NCBI GenBank assembly: GCA_902790595.1
Contig: CADASL010000004.1
Location: 186,001-250,000, forward strand
Direction of reading: 5' to 3'
Origin: an uncultured Bacteroidales bacterium
GTDB taxonomy: Bacteria > Bacteroidota > Bacteroidia > Bacteroidales > SZUA-534
Length of the DNA stretch: 64,000 nucleotides
In this document: piece by piece, positions 51,821 through 61,086 of the stretch
How positions within the stretch are numbered: the stretch's first letter is position 1
How the letters are laid out: the number at the start of each line of letters is the position of its first letter
Notes under the pieces: model-generated
What the model was told of the DNA's origin: nothing
The model's input: the letters and a program-made list of their open reading frames with translations, nothing else
Database searches by the model: none
Made by a program: the position numbers and the translations under genes

Positions 51821-53236
51821 ATGGATGCCATTGTTTACAGCCTGAAAGTGTCGGTGTTTCTGATTGCTTTCTACCTGATGTTCAAATCGTTGATGAGCCG
51901 CGAGACTCTTCACCGCGCCAACCGCTACCTGATTCTGGGCTCAATCGGCCTGTCGTTTGTGCTGCCCTTGTGGCATATTACGCTCAACGCGGCGCCTGGC
52001 CACGCGGTAACCGCCGCCGAGCTGTCGCAGTCGGTTGTATGGCTCGAGGAGGTGATTGTTGGCGGCGGCGCAAGCCACTCGTTCGACTGGCGCGCGCTGG
52101 CTGTGGTGGCCTTCTACGCTGGCATTGGTGTATGCTTTCTGCGAATGATTGTATCAATTATAGGTGTGCTGCGCGTTATCCGCCGCGGCGAGCGCCAAAC
52201 CCTGCCCGACGGTACCGTTCTGGTCATAACCGACGACGAGCAGGCACCGTTCAGTTGGGTTAAATATATCATTATCAATAGGAAAGACCACGATGAGAAC
52301 CTTCAGGAGATTCTCACTCACGAGCAGGCGCATATCCGCTGCCGCCACTCAATCGATGTGCTGGTGTGCGATGTGTTCTGCTGCCTTCAGTGGTTCAACC
52401 CTGCAATGTGGCTGCTGCGCCGCGAGTTGTGCGCCGTCCACGAGTACGAGGCCGACAAGGCCGTTCTTGATTCAGGCATTAATGCAAAACAATATCAAAT
52501 TCTATTAATTAAGAAAGCTGCTGGCGGGAAGTGGTATTCAATCGCCAACAGCTTCAATCACAGTAAACTTAAATATCGAATAACTATGATGTCACGTAAA
52601 AAATCGTCAGGCTGGACAATGGCCAAGGCGCTGTATGTCCTGCCGATTGCGGCTTTCGCAGCCATTGCTTTCGCGAATTGCTCAAAAACCGAGAGCGAAA
52701 ATACACAAGATTTCACTTATGACAAAACCGTCTTGCAGTATTTACCCAAAGAAGGAGATGTGAAATTTATAGGTAAAAATCTCGATGGCACTGAATGCGT
52801 GCTTGTTAGAAAGGCCGATGGTTCAGTAAGGCGTTGTATGGAAAAAGAAATTGGAGAAAATGAACACCATATTGCAATCGAGGTAATTAAAGAAGATGCT
52901 AATTATGATGTTGACTTGGAAAACACTGTTTTTTTCATAGTTGAAGAAATGCCCGAATTCCCTGGTGGTGAGGAGGGACTGCTTAAATTCGTTACCGAAA
53001 ACACTAAATATCCTGAGGTGGCTAAAGAGAAAAAAATCCAAGGCAAGGTTTTCGTTCAGTTTGTGATAAACAAAGATGGCAATGTTGAGGATGTGAAGTT
53101 GGCCAAGGGAGTTGACCCATTGCTCGATGAAGCCGCTATGAATATTGTAAAATCGATGCCGCAGTGGAAACCTGGCAAGCAGCGTGGGCAATATGTAAAA
53201 GTATCTTTTACCATTCCAATCAATTTCCAACTTTAA
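51821..53236 (+). CDS. M56 (BlaR1-like) metallopeptidase with TonB C-terminal domain
   Basis: A 471-residue membrane protein. Residues 1-290 are the M56 peptidase unit: membrane segments near 1-20, 33-55, 85-110 and, after the peptidase, 268-285; the zinc motif HEQAH (about 167) with the later Glu in HEYEADKAVL. The residues that follow are periplasmic and end in a TonB C-terminal domain (PEFPGGEEGLLKFVTENTKY; GKVFVQFVINKDGNVEDVKL; SMPQWKPGKQRGQYVKV). M56-TonB fusions are common in Bacteroidota. It should sense a signal in the envelope and control the upstream repressor by proteolysis; the penicillin-sensor domain of true BlaR1 is missing. Confidence 0.88.
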   Translation: MDAIVYSLKVSVFLIAFYLMFKSLMSRETLHRANRYLILGSIGLSFVLPLWHITLNAAPGHAVTAAELSQSVVWLEEVIVGGGASHSFDWRALAVVAFYAGIGVCFLRMIVSIIGVLRVIRRGERQTLPDGTVLVITDDEQAPFSWVKYIIINRKDHDENLQEILTHEQAHIRCRHSIDVLVCDVFCCLQWFNPAMWLLRRELCAVHEYEADKAVLDSGINAKQYQILLIKKAAGGKWYSIANSFNHSKLKYRITMMSRKKSSGWTMAKALYVLPIAAFAAIAFANCSKTESENTQDFTYDKTVLQYLPKEGDVKFIGKNLDGTECVLVRKADGSVRRCMEKEIGENEHHIAIEVIKEDANYDVDLENTVFFIVEEMPEFPGGEEGLLKFVTENTKYPEVAKEKKIQGKVFVQFVINKDGNVEDVKLAKGVDPLLDEAAMNIVKSMPQWKPGKQRGQYVKVSFTIPINFQL

Positions 53237-53280
53237 CTGATTTTACTAACCAACTAACCAACAACGTTTTGCATAATGCC

Positions 53281-53305
53281 AAGGCCCGCCCGCGCGGGCC
53301 TTTTT
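53281..53305 (+). terminator. Terminator of the BlaI-M56 operon
   Basis: AAGGCCCGC (53281-53289) pairs with GCGGGCCTT (53294-53302) around a four-base loop, followed by T to 53305. Confidence 0.92.
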
Positions 53306-53377
53306 AAAACTAAACGCTAAACTTTTAACTCTAAACTATTAACCTTCTAAACTCTAACCCCTTAACTCTAAACATTT

Positions 53378-54556
53378 ATGAAACCACTGATGACCATTCT
53401 TCTTGCGCTCGCGCTAACGGCAACCGCCGCCCAAACGCGCTTTGAGCCGCTCACAGCCGAGGCGGCCGCACTTGTGGCCCGCGGCGACTCGTGTACGCGG
53501 ATGAACGACACCTACAACTCGCTGCTCTGCTACGAGCAGGCACGGCTGCTGGTGTTCAACGACACTGTGATATACAAACTTGCGCAGACAAATTTCCGCC
53601 GAGGGCAGTTCAACCAATGCCTTGCCCTGACCGACACTCTGCTGGCCGACACTCTCACCTATCAGCCGCTGAAACTGCGCTACAACTGCCTTCAGAAGAT
53701 GGGCGCCGACGATTCGCTGCGCATTGAGTGCGCTCGGCAGATTTTGGCCGTCAACCCGATGGACGCCGCGGTTGTCACCGATATTGCCACATTTTTCAAC
53801 GGCAATCAACAGGCCGACAGCGCAATGGCCTACTGCAATCTGTATCGCCGCACAGACTCAACCAACCAATTGGTAAACAAACAGTTGGGGCGGGCGCTTT
53901 TTATCAAGAAAGACTACTATCCCGCTCTCGACCTTTTCCTTGACGCCTATCGCAACGGCGACCAAACCCCCGCCTTGCTCTTCTACATTGGCCGCACCTA
54001 CGAGTGCTGCAGCATTCCCGAGCGCGCCCACGAGTTTATGCAGATGGCCGCCTATGGGTCCAATTTCGCGAGTCTGCCCATTGTGAAGGCGCTGGCGCGG
54101 GTGTCGGCAAGCAGTGTGAAGTATCGCGATGATGTACTTTACTATACGCAAGTAGCTTTTGAGTTGTGCCAGGCCGATTCAGCGTCGATGGCGGAGGTTT
54201 TTGATATTAAAGCAAGATTCTACGAGGCGTACGCCTATCAGTATTACGACAGCGACAAGTTGAAGTTCAACACTTGTAATCACAACAGTATCAAAATGTT
54301 GAAGTCAGCGTTGCAGTACGAGCCCACGCTTACCCGCCAATACAATATAGCCGTAGCCTACGGGCGGATACACGACCGCGACAATGAGCGTCTTTGGCTG
54401 CAAAAAATCAAAGATTCCGACCAGCCGCGCACAAAGGCAAACCGCAACATATTCGAGTACGCCGATTACCGTCTCGACAAACTGAAGGAAGATGAGTTTT
54501 TCGAAGGCGGGAAGAAGACTGACAACGGCATTGAAATTGTTGAGGTTGAGGATTGA
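53378..54556 (+). CDS. Exported tetratricopeptide-repeat protein
   Basis: A 392-residue protein with a signal peptide (MKPLMTILLALALTATAAQT) and helical repeats of TPR type (DTYNSLLCYEQARLLVFNDT, YYPALDLFLDAYRNG and similar). It ends in an acidic tail (DNGIEIVEVED). TPR proteins are scaffolds for protein contacts; here it would act in the periplasm. No enzyme domain is visible. It stands alone between a terminator and a convergent operon; the gap before it is filled with CTAAACTTTTAACTCTAAAC-type words. Confidence 0.78.
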   Translation: MKPLMTILLALALTATAAQTRFEPLTAEAAALVARGDSCTRMNDTYNSLLCYEQARLLVFNDTVIYKLAQTNFRRGQFNQCLALTDTLLADTLTYQPLKLRYNCLQKMGADDSLRIECARQILAVNPMDAAVVTDIATFFNGNQQADSAMAYCNLYRRTDSTNQLVNKQLGRALFIKKDYYPALDLFLDAYRNGDQTPALLFYIGRTYECCSIPERAHEFMQMAAYGSNFASLPIVKALARVSASSVKYRDDVLYYTQVAFELCQADSASMAEVFDIKARFYEAYAYQYYDSDKLKFNTCNHNSIKMLKSALQYEPTLTRQYNIAVAYGRIHDRDNERLWLQKIKDSDQPRTKANRNIFEYADYRLDKLKEDEFFEGGKKTDNGIEIVEVED

Positions 54557-54655
54557 ACCGTGTGGCTTGGAAAGTTTGGCGGGTTTGACGTAAAGGTTTG
54601 GCAAGTTTAAATCACTGATTTCTAACTCCTAACTCCTAATTACTACATCCTAACT

Positions 54656-55402
54656 TTACTCGTTCCAAATCTCCCAAGCCCGTACAGCCTGGCCAATCAG
54701 CATATCCAATCCGTTTTTAATGGTTGCGCCCTGTTCTTTGGCTTTTTGCAGGAACAGTGTTGTTTCGGGATTGTAAATCAGGTCGAAGCAGAGGTGGTCA
54801 GGGCCGATAGCCGAGTAGAGAATATCGGGGCAGGCATCGGTTTTGGGCGACATACCCAGCGGCGTGCAGTTGACTATAAGTTTATGGTTTTCAACAAGTT
54901 CGGTGGTGAGTTGCTGGTACGAAAGGATGTTGTTGGCTGCATCGACATTACGCGACACAAACTGATAGCTGATGTTCAGTTTCTCGAGCACATAGCGCAC
55001 GGCTTTCGACGCTCCGCCAGTTCCCAAAATGAAGGCTTTGGTGTGGCAAGGTTTCAGCAACGGTTTCAGCGAGTTCTCGAATCCCACAACATCGGAGTTG
55101 CAGCCGCGCAGACGAATTTTGTCACCATTGCGGATAATCTTCACAACATTCACTGCACCAACCTTTTGCGCGGTCTCGTCAATCTCGTCGAGGAATTGCA
55201 TCACCTTCTGCTTGTAGGGAATGGTGACGTTCAAACCAGCCAAACCTGGGGCGGTCAGCACCTTTTCGGGAAAGAGCGAAATGTTTTCAATCTGAAAGTT
55301 AAGATACTGTGCTTCAGTATTTTCCGCTGCAAACTTCTTTGTGAAATAATCTTGTGAAAAAGAGTGCCCCAATGGGTAGCCGACCAAACCGTAGGTTTTC
55401 AT
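54656..55402 (-). CDS. aroE: Shikimate dehydrogenase
   Basis: NADP-dependent reduction of 3-dehydroshikimate in aromatic amino acid synthesis. 248 residues with YGLVGYPLGHSFSQDYF at the start (shikimate site), NVTIPYKQKVM with the catalytic Lys near 65, and the dinucleotide loop ILGTGGASKAV near 125. Eight bases behind the outer-membrane barrel gene, so probably in one operon with it and the lipoprotein, an unusual pairing. Confidence 0.95.
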   Translation of the reverse strand: MKTYGLVGYPLGHSFSQDYFTKKFAAENTEAQYLNFQIENISLFPEKVLTAPGLAGLNVTIPYKQKVMQFLDEIDETAQKVGAVNVVKIIRNGDKIRLRGCNSDVVGFENSLKPLLKPCHTKAFILGTGGASKAVRYVLEKLNISYQFVSRNVDAANNILSYQQLTTELVENHKLIVNCTPLGMSPKTDACPDILYSAIGPDHLCFDLIYNPETTLFLQKAKEQGATIKNGLDMLIGQAVRAWEIWNE

Positions 55403-55410
55403 ATTAATTC

Positions 55411-56256
55411 CTATTTTCCGAAGCGCAAACCTACGGAAATATCCATTCGGCCGAGCCCTTCGTATTGGTCTTTTTCTAGTTTAACTTTTTCTTTTGAAGT
55501 TCCGGTTTTTCTAGTGAACGATGACAATGTTCCGCTAATAAACGCCAATCGAATATCGAGAGCGGTATTTTTCGCAAACCAATAAGAATAATCTACGTCG
55601 AACATTAAACCAGCCGTTCCGCCTTTGTTTGTTCCATAGGTTTTCTCAATCGTCCAATTGTCAATATATCCATAATAACCCACGGCATAATTGAGTAAAA
55701 AGGAATTTTTTTCGTTTTGATACCGCATTGAAAACATTGGACCGATAAACGGCATAGTTATTTCATCTTTTATATCGGCGCGACCGTAATTTTCAACATA
55801 AAAATTGCCCGAATTTGATGCTTTATACGTTATGAATTTGATGCCAGCACCATAATTTTCAGAAAAATAGTACGCCAAATCAGCTCCTAAATGATAGCCG
55901 TTTTTCAGTTGTTTGACGTAGTCTTCATAATCGGATGACAAATTGTCGGCAACCTTTGCCAAACGGCGGCTGTAGCCACCAGTGACTGAAAATGCGACTT
56001 TCTGATAGTCAGATGAAGGTGTGGAAACATTGCCATCTCCGCTCTGGTTGCCATATTTGTAGCTATCCACATTGCTCATCGGCAATAGTGAATTAAATGT
56101 GTTGCCGTTATTGGTGAACGTGAAATAAATATTGTCAGACTTTACTTTTGTGATTTTGCAATTAAGAGAGTCTCCCTTGGTTGTAACAATCAAATCCTGC
56201 GCGCTTAACTGACCGAAAATCAGTGTAAGCATTGAAAAGATGAATAGTTTTTTCAT
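55411..56256 (-). CDS. Outer-membrane beta-barrel protein of unknown function
   Basis: A 281-residue protein with a signal peptide (MKKLFIFSMLTLIFGQLSAQ), a small beta domain (LIVTTKGDSLNCKITKVKSD) that resembles the short N-terminal domain of many Bacteroidota surface proteins, and alternating amphipathic strands from about residue 85 to the end (FSVTGGYSRRL ... MDISVGLRFGK). That pattern fits an eight-stranded barrel. Its start overlaps the lipoprotein stop by four bases (ATGA). Confidence 0.7.
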   Translation of the reverse strand: MKKLFIFSMLTLIFGQLSAQDLIVTTKGDSLNCKITKVKSDNIYFTFTNNGNTFNSLLPMSNVDSYKYGNQSGDGNVSTPSSDYQKVAFSVTGGYSRRLAKVADNLSSDYEDYVKQLKNGYHLGADLAYYFSENYGAGIKFITYKASNSGNFYVENYGRADIKDEITMPFIGPMFSMRYQNEKNSFLLNYAVGYYGYIDNWTIEKTYGTNKGGTAGLMFDVDYSYWFAKNTALDIRLAFISGTLSSFTRKTGTSKEKVKLEKDQYEGLGRMDISVGLRFGK

Positions 56257-57011
56257 TGGTTTTTAGCGTTAAATGTTTCAAATTCTGATTTCCCGGTTTG
56301 GTAATCGACCAGTTCCAACAGCGGGTGACCGACAAAGGCGCCCATTGTTACGCTGCAGCGTACATAATAAGTGTGGCCGGGTTCTATGGTAACAGGAATC
56401 TCCGATTTTGCTTCTGTTTTTGCCCAAATTGTTACTGCACCGGTTGTTTTAATTTGAATGCTTTTCTTGAAATTGTTTTTCACGCGGCAAACAACCTCAT
56501 CGCCAAGGTGCAGGTCGTAGCTTACGGCGGGGCCTACACCACTAAATCTGTACACATTCAGGATTGCATAATCAACATCGGCGATTACATCTTCTGCTTT
56601 GGCAAGATAAGCATCGGGGTTTTCCAGATGAAGGATGCTGGCTGTGATTCTGTGGCAGGAGCTTCCCATAGCCGTTGGCAACTTGTGCTCGGTGATTTTG
56701 ATGGCGTTGCCGCCAGCTTTTCGTGCTTCAAGTTTTGCATCTTCAAGGACTTTTGAATAAGTGCAATTGGCGGTGGCGGTAAAACCGTTATCTCCAATTT
56801 TCACTTCACCCAAAACTTCGGCTCCGGCAGGTATTTCCTGCTCTAATGGTATCACCGCTATTTGCTGGTCGTAGGCGGTTGTTGGATATGATTTTGAAAT
56901 GTTTGTGCTGATTTTCGGATTACATCCGGTTAGCACCAACGCGCAGCACGCAACTAAAACAGTTGCCAAAAACGGCTTGCCGCATAGGCAGCCAAATCTG
57001 TTGTTCTTCAT
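56253..57011 (-). CDS. Lipoprotein of unknown function
   Basis: A 252-residue protein with a lipoprotein signal (ATVLVACCALVLTGC, lipidated Cys at about residue 30). The first mature domain (QIAVIPLEQEIPAGAEVLGE; EARKAGGNAIKITEH) resembles small conserved lipoprotein domains with an alpha/beta sandwich; the second (HLGDEVVCRVKNNFKKSI ... EPGHTYYVRCSV) looks like a beta sandwich. First gene of a probable operon with the barrel protein and aroE. No known family assigned. Confidence 0.7.
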   Translation of the reverse strand: MKNNRFGCLCGKPFLATVLVACCALVLTGCNPKISTNISKSYPTTAYDQQIAVIPLEQEIPAGAEVLGEVKIGDNGFTATANCTYSKVLEDAKLEARKAGGNAIKITEHKLPTAMGSSCHRITASILHLENPDAYLAKAEDVIADVDYAILNVYRFSGVGPAVSYDLHLGDEVVCRVKNNFKKSIQIKTTGAVTIWAKTEAKSEIPVTIEPGHTYYVRCSVTMGAFVGHPLLELVDYQTGKSEFETFNAKNQ

Positions 57012-57385
57012 AATATATTAGTTTTATTATCCTCAAACGCAAATCTCGCAGAATAATCATTCTGTCCGGAAATTACATTTCAATACCGTTTTTCCAGACT
57101 TGCGAAGTTTAAAGCAAAATTCCTAAAAACGATGCTCCAAACATACGGATAAGAAGATTGTTTTACAAGTTTTCCGACGGGCAATTTGTAATTTTTTTAA
57201 CGCAATAGGGGGGGGGTAAATGCCTGATAATCAAACGCGTGCTCTTTTGTTATTGTCAAAAGAGCACAGTTTGACTGTGCAGGCGACAAGAGTTACGAGC
57301 GCCATTCAGCTCATTTTTTTTGCATTTTTTACCGACGGAGGAGCGTTCACTCTTCAATTAATCAGGAGTGTCGTCTGTGCGAAAA
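57012..57385. other. 374-base gap with G9 run and overlapping hairpins
   Basis: No convincing gene. It holds a run of nine G (57208-57216) and two perfect inverted repeats that share bases: GTGCTCTTTTG/CAAAAGAGCAC (57239-57249, 57257-57267) and GCACAGT/ACTGTGC (57264-57270, 57274-57280). Only one of the two stems can form at a time. It is upstream of the lipoprotein operon and downstream of the DUF368 gene on the minus strand. Confidence 0.7.
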
Positions 57386-58312
57386 TCATTGTGTTTTCGT
57401 TTTCTCCGATGACCTCTCAAGCGCCCAAAGAGCCGCCATTCCCGCCGCCATCAGCAGAATGGCAATGGCCACTTCGGCGCTGAACTCTTGCGGAAAATAC
57501 ATCTCGTAACTCTGGATTATCGGCTTGCCGTTTTTCAGCACTTCGGCGCCGTCCTGCATCAGATAGACGGGATTTTTCCACGGCCAAATGGTGCCCAAAC
57601 TGCCGAAAATGAAGCCTGTGAGCACGGCCATCGTCTGGCGGGCGTATCGGCTCAAAAGCCACGACAGGAAATGCGAGAACGCCAACAGCCCCACCACCAC
57701 GCCAACGGCCACGGGGACAATGATTTTCATATCGAAATGCGACACGGCGTAAATCATTATCAGTTGGTAGTTGCCCATCAGAATCAGCACAAACGAGCCC
57801 GAAAGGCCTGGCAGAATCATACTGCAGACGGCCACCGCGCCGCAGATTATCAAGTACCAAAAGGCGGTGTTCTCGGTTGCGGGATTCATCACCGAAAGGC
57901 CGAAGGCCACCGCGGCGCCAACCACGAACGAAACGGCCGCCGCAACATCGATTTTACCTATCGATTTGCCTACAAACCAAACAGATACTAGTATCAGCCC
58001 GAAGAAGAACGACCACACGTAAACGGGGTACGACTGGAAAAGGAACTCGAGCAGTTTGGCCACCGATATAATGCTGACGCCGACGCCAAGAAACACCGAC
58101 AGCAGAAAACCGAAATCGACGTGCTGTGCGAACTCTCGGAACTTGAATTTGAGCAGCAGCCTAACCGCCTCAACGTCAAACGATTTGAGTGCGTTTATCA
58201 GCCGCTCGAAAATGCCTGTAAGCAGAGCAATGGTGCCGCCCGAAACGCCTGGAATGACGTTGGCCACACCCATTGCAAAGCCTTTCAGGAAATTGGCTAT
58301 ATGTTCCTTCAT
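57386..58312 (-). CDS. DUF368 family membrane protein, putative polyprenyl-phosphate translocase
   Basis: A 308-residue protein with about eight membrane segments and the DUF368 N-terminal signature (FLKGFAMGVANVIPGVSGGT, residues 8-27), which recurs in inverted form (MILPGLSGSFVLILMGNYQ, about 165-183). Members of this family (PopT) have been shown to recycle undecaprenyl phosphate across the membrane, so a role in cell-wall and polysaccharide lipid-carrier supply is likely. It begins six bases after the threonine-synthase-like gene and ends the operon. Confidence 0.85.
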   Translation of the reverse strand: MKEHIANFLKGFAMGVANVIPGVSGGTIALLTGIFERLINALKSFDVEAVRLLLKFKFREFAQHVDFGFLLSVFLGVGVSIISVAKLLEFLFQSYPVYVWSFFFGLILVSVWFVGKSIGKIDVAAAVSFVVGAAVAFGLSVMNPATENTAFWYLIICGAVAVCSMILPGLSGSFVLILMGNYQLIMIYAVSHFDMKIIVPVAVGVVVGLLAFSHFLSWLLSRYARQTMAVLTGFIFGSLGTIWPWKNPVYLMQDGAEVLKNGKPIIQSYEMYFPQEFSAEVAIAILLMAAGMAALWALERSSEKTKTQ

Positions 58313-58318
58313 TCCTGA

Positions 58319-59647
58319 CTACAAGTTGTAGATTTTCAAGATTTTGTCCCAAAGCATCGGCTCGAATTTCGAGCGGTCGAACTTCTCGCACTCGTCAACC
58401 GAAGCCACGTGCTTGGTGGTGTAGATTATGCTCTCGACAAATGCAGGTGCGCGGCGCGAACCCTCACCAAGGTTGATAAGCACATCGTCGCCGTTCTTGA
58501 GCAGACCATTCTTCAGCGACTCGAAGAAGCCGCCAACGCAGACAGCCGCTGCAGGTCCAATACGGACGGTGGTCTCGTAAGCCACAAGTTTCGCCATATC
58601 AGCAAGATATTGTTCGTCGAAGGCTACAAAATCGCCGCCCGACTCTTTCACGAGCGAAGCCACAATCGGGAAGGTTCCTGGCTTGCCTGTGGCCAAAATC
58701 GGAACGCTGGTCTTGGGGTTCTCGTAGCACGGATAGTCGTTCTGCCAACCCTCGGGGAAGCCTGCGGCCTTGGCTTTTGCGTAGCCCTCAACCATCGGCG
58801 TGCAGCCCGACGGCTGAACCATAATGAATCGCGGCAAGCGGTTGTCGTAGCCTAAACCCTCAAGGTCGGCGCAGCCTTTGGCAATGGCAATCGGGCCTGT
58901 GCCGCCGCTCACTGCCTGAATGTAAACCGACGGCAGTTTGCCCATCTGGCGCAGCCACTCAAAAACCATCGTCTTTTTGGCCTCAACGCGCATCGGGTCG
59001 GTGTTGCCGCCCGAAATCAGAATGCCGTATTTGGCCGAATAGTCGGCGGCCACCTTTTTGGCCATCGCATAGTCGCCTTTCACGCGGAACAGGCCTTGGC
59101 CGTAGGTGTTTATCTCTGCCTCGTTGATTTTCAGCGTGTCTTCGGGCACAAAAACGCCAAGGTTGATACCCGCTTCAGCGAAATAGTGCGCGAAGGCGTT
59201 GGCAATGTTGCCCGTGCTGGCCACGCAGTAATTTTTCACGCCGTTCTCCTTGAGCACGCTTGCCGTAACGGCTCCAGCCACATCCTTAAAGGTGCCAGTG
59301 CCTTGGTTCAAGTCGTTGCGATAGGCGCGGACAGTGATATCGAGATTGTAATATTTCTTAACGAATTTCTCCATAAACTCCCAACGGTCGACCGGAATGG
59401 CGCCCTCAGTGTGGCTTATGGCGTTCTTTTTATCGTTAAGTGGCAGAAAATCAAAATAATGCCAAACGTTCTCAACGTGTTCTTTTGTGTCGATAAGTTT
59501 CTTCAACTCGCTGTAGTCGCGGTGATATTTCACATCGACGTAAGTTCCGCCGCAGTGCGGGCATTTCTGATTGTTGGCAAACCACTCGGCAAAGCCTGGA
59601 ATGTCGGCGCCGCACTTGCGGCAATGAAGGTGGAATTTAGTGTCCAT
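58319..59647 (-). CDS. Threonine-synthase-like PLP enzyme with zinc ribbon
   Basis: A 442-residue fold-type II PLP enzyme of the threonine synthase group. An N-terminal zinc ribbon (CRKCG ... CPHCGG, residues 8-32) precedes the catalytic domain, with the PLP lysine in NQGTGTFKDVAGAV (about residue 120), the ASTGNIANAFAHY loop and the phosphate loop SGGTGPIAIAKG. The ribbon and the sequence set it apart from the usual ThrC of Bacteroides; threonine synthase is the default call, cysteate synthase-like is an alternative. The frame is open to 59746, but the ribbon begins at the ATG at 59647, 11 bases after the TPR gene. Confidence 0.8.
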   Translation of the reverse strand: MDTKFHLHCRKCGADIPGFAEWFANNQKCPHCGGTYVDVKYHRDYSELKKLIDTKEHVENVWHYFDFLPLNDKKNAISHTEGAIPVDRWEFMEKFVKKYYNLDITVRAYRNDLNQGTGTFKDVAGAVTASVLKENGVKNYCVASTGNIANAFAHYFAEAGINLGVFVPEDTLKINEAEINTYGQGLFRVKGDYAMAKKVAADYSAKYGILISGGNTDPMRVEAKKTMVFEWLRQMGKLPSVYIQAVSGGTGPIAIAKGCADLEGLGYDNRLPRFIMVQPSGCTPMVEGYAKAKAAGFPEGWQNDYPCYENPKTSVPILATGKPGTFPIVASLVKESGGDFVAFDEQYLADMAKLVAYETTVRIGPAAAVCVGGFFESLKNGLLKNGDDVLINLGEGSRRAPAFVESIIYTTKHVASVDECEKFDRSKFEPMLWDKILKIYNL

Positions 59648-59658
59648 ATTTATGTATA

Positions 59659-61086
59659 TTATTGATTGTCTTTTTGTTCTTTGATAATTTTGGCAATCTC
59701 GCGCGGGATTTTGTTGGCCGGGACAATGGCGGTGAACCGGTCGCAAAGGTCAGGGTCCTGGCTGAACGCCTTGCGGAAGTTTTCCAGACACTCCTTGCGG
59801 TGGCCAATCATCTGATAAATAGCGGCCATTGTGTATAGCAGAACGCTGTCGTCGGGCAGATAGACAAGTCCGCCAACCAGCACCTTGAGGGCGTTCAGCG
59901 TATCGTCCATCATATAGTAGGTGAGGGCCAGGTTTTCCCAGAAGTTGACGTCGTAGTGGTTGAGTTTCAGCGCTTCTTGATAAGCCTCCACCGAGTCCTC
60001 GAAGTTTTTCGTGGCGGCGTGGAGCCGTCCAAGCTGATACCAGGCGGCATCATATTCGGGGTCGATTTCAATCACCTTTTTCATTGTTTTGATGGCCTCG
60101 GCATACTCCTCGCGGACGCCAAGAATCATCGCCTTGCCAAACCACGCGTCAGCGTAATCGCTGAAAAGCGTGATAATGCTGTCGAAGCAGCGCTCTGCCT
60201 CGTCAATGCGGCCGAGGTGGAAGAGGCACTCGCCCACGTAGCACTGCGCCGAGACGCTGTTGGGGTACGATTTCAGATATTCCTGATAGCATTCCAATCC
60301 CTCTTTGTAGAGTCCGGCGTTGCAGCAGGTGTTGCCCTTGTTGAAGAGCGCGTCGTAGAACGTCGGGTCGAGGGCGATGGCGTAGTTGTAGGCCTCAATG
60401 GCTTTTTCGTACTCGTTGATGCGGTTGTAGGCTATGCCGATGTTGTACCAGGCGCATTCCGAGAACGGGTCGAGGTCGATGGCGCGGTTGTAGGCTTTCA
60501 GACTTTCGTCGATGCGGTCGAGGCTCTCGTAGCAGACGCCTATTTTGAACAGGAAGTCGATGTTTTCGGGGAACTCCTTGCTCGCCACCTTGTAAATCGA
60601 CAGGGCGGGCTTGTAGTATTGTCCGTTCTCCAGCATCTCACCGATGCTCATAAAAATATCCTCGCGCTCCTCGGGCTCCACGTCCTCGCTCAATTCGAGC
60701 GCCTGCCGGAAGCAGTCGACAAACGATTTCTCATCTTTGCCCAATTGCAGCAGTGCCGAGGCTTTGGTCAGGTAGAATTCGTAATAGTCGTTCAGCAGAG
60801 GCTCAAGCGGCATTATCATTTTCAGCGCGGTTTTGGCCTTGCCTTGGTGCACGTGTATTTGGGCGCGTTTCAGCTGCAGCTCCGGGTCGGGCCCGTGAGT
60901 TTTGAGCGCTGTCTCGCACGCCTCAACGGCCTTGTTCTGCATATCGTGGCTCATATAGTAGTCCACAATCATCAGGAATTCCTCAACGTCGAAATAGGCG
61001 TACACACCGCTCCGTTTCATCGCCTCGTAGCGCCTGACGTTGGATACAACCTCTTTGTCCTCATACAAATCGCCTGAATCTCGCAT
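59659..61086 (-). CDS. Cytoplasmic tetratricopeptide-repeat protein
   Basis: A 475-residue protein made almost entirely of TPR units, with typical repeats such as DESLKAYNRAIDLDPFSECA, WYNIGIAYNRINEYEKAIEA and AWYQLGRLHAATKNFEDSVE. No signal peptide or membrane segment. Similar proteins are common and conserved in Bacteroidota but their partners are unknown. First gene of an operon with the threonine-synthase-like enzyme and DUF368. A candidate -7 (TAATTTAG) lies about 25 bases upstream of the start. Confidence 0.82.
   Translation of the reverse strand: MRDSGDLYEDKEVVSNVRRYEAMKRSGVYAYFDVEEFLMIVDYYMSHDMQNKAVEACETALKTHGPDPELQLKRAQIHVHQGKAKTALKMIMPLEPLLNDYYEFYLTKASALLQLGKDEKSFVDCFRQALELSEDVEPEEREDIFMSIGEMLENGQYYKPALSIYKVASKEFPENIDFLFKIGVCYESLDRIDESLKAYNRAIDLDPFSECAWYNIGIAYNRINEYEKAIEAYNYAIALDPTFYDALFNKGNTCCNAGLYKEGLECYQEYLKSYPNSVSAQCYVGECLFHLGRIDEAERCFDSIITLFSDYADAWFGKAMILGVREEYAEAIKTMKKVIEIDPEYDAAWYQLGRLHAATKNFEDSVEAYQEALKLNHYDVNFWENLALTYYMMDDTLNALKVLVGGLVYLPDDSVLLYTMAAIYQMIGHRKECLENFRKAFSQDPDLCDRFTAIVPANKIPREIAKIIKEQKDNQ

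Noticed and set aside
57220..57483. 87-codon plus-strand frame after the G9 run
   Set aside because: It covers the overlapping hairpins and runs into the 3' end of the DUF368 gene; composition and content do not look coding.
59956..61077. 373-codon frame antisense to the TPR gene
   Set aside because: Shadow caused by repeat-rich coding sequence.
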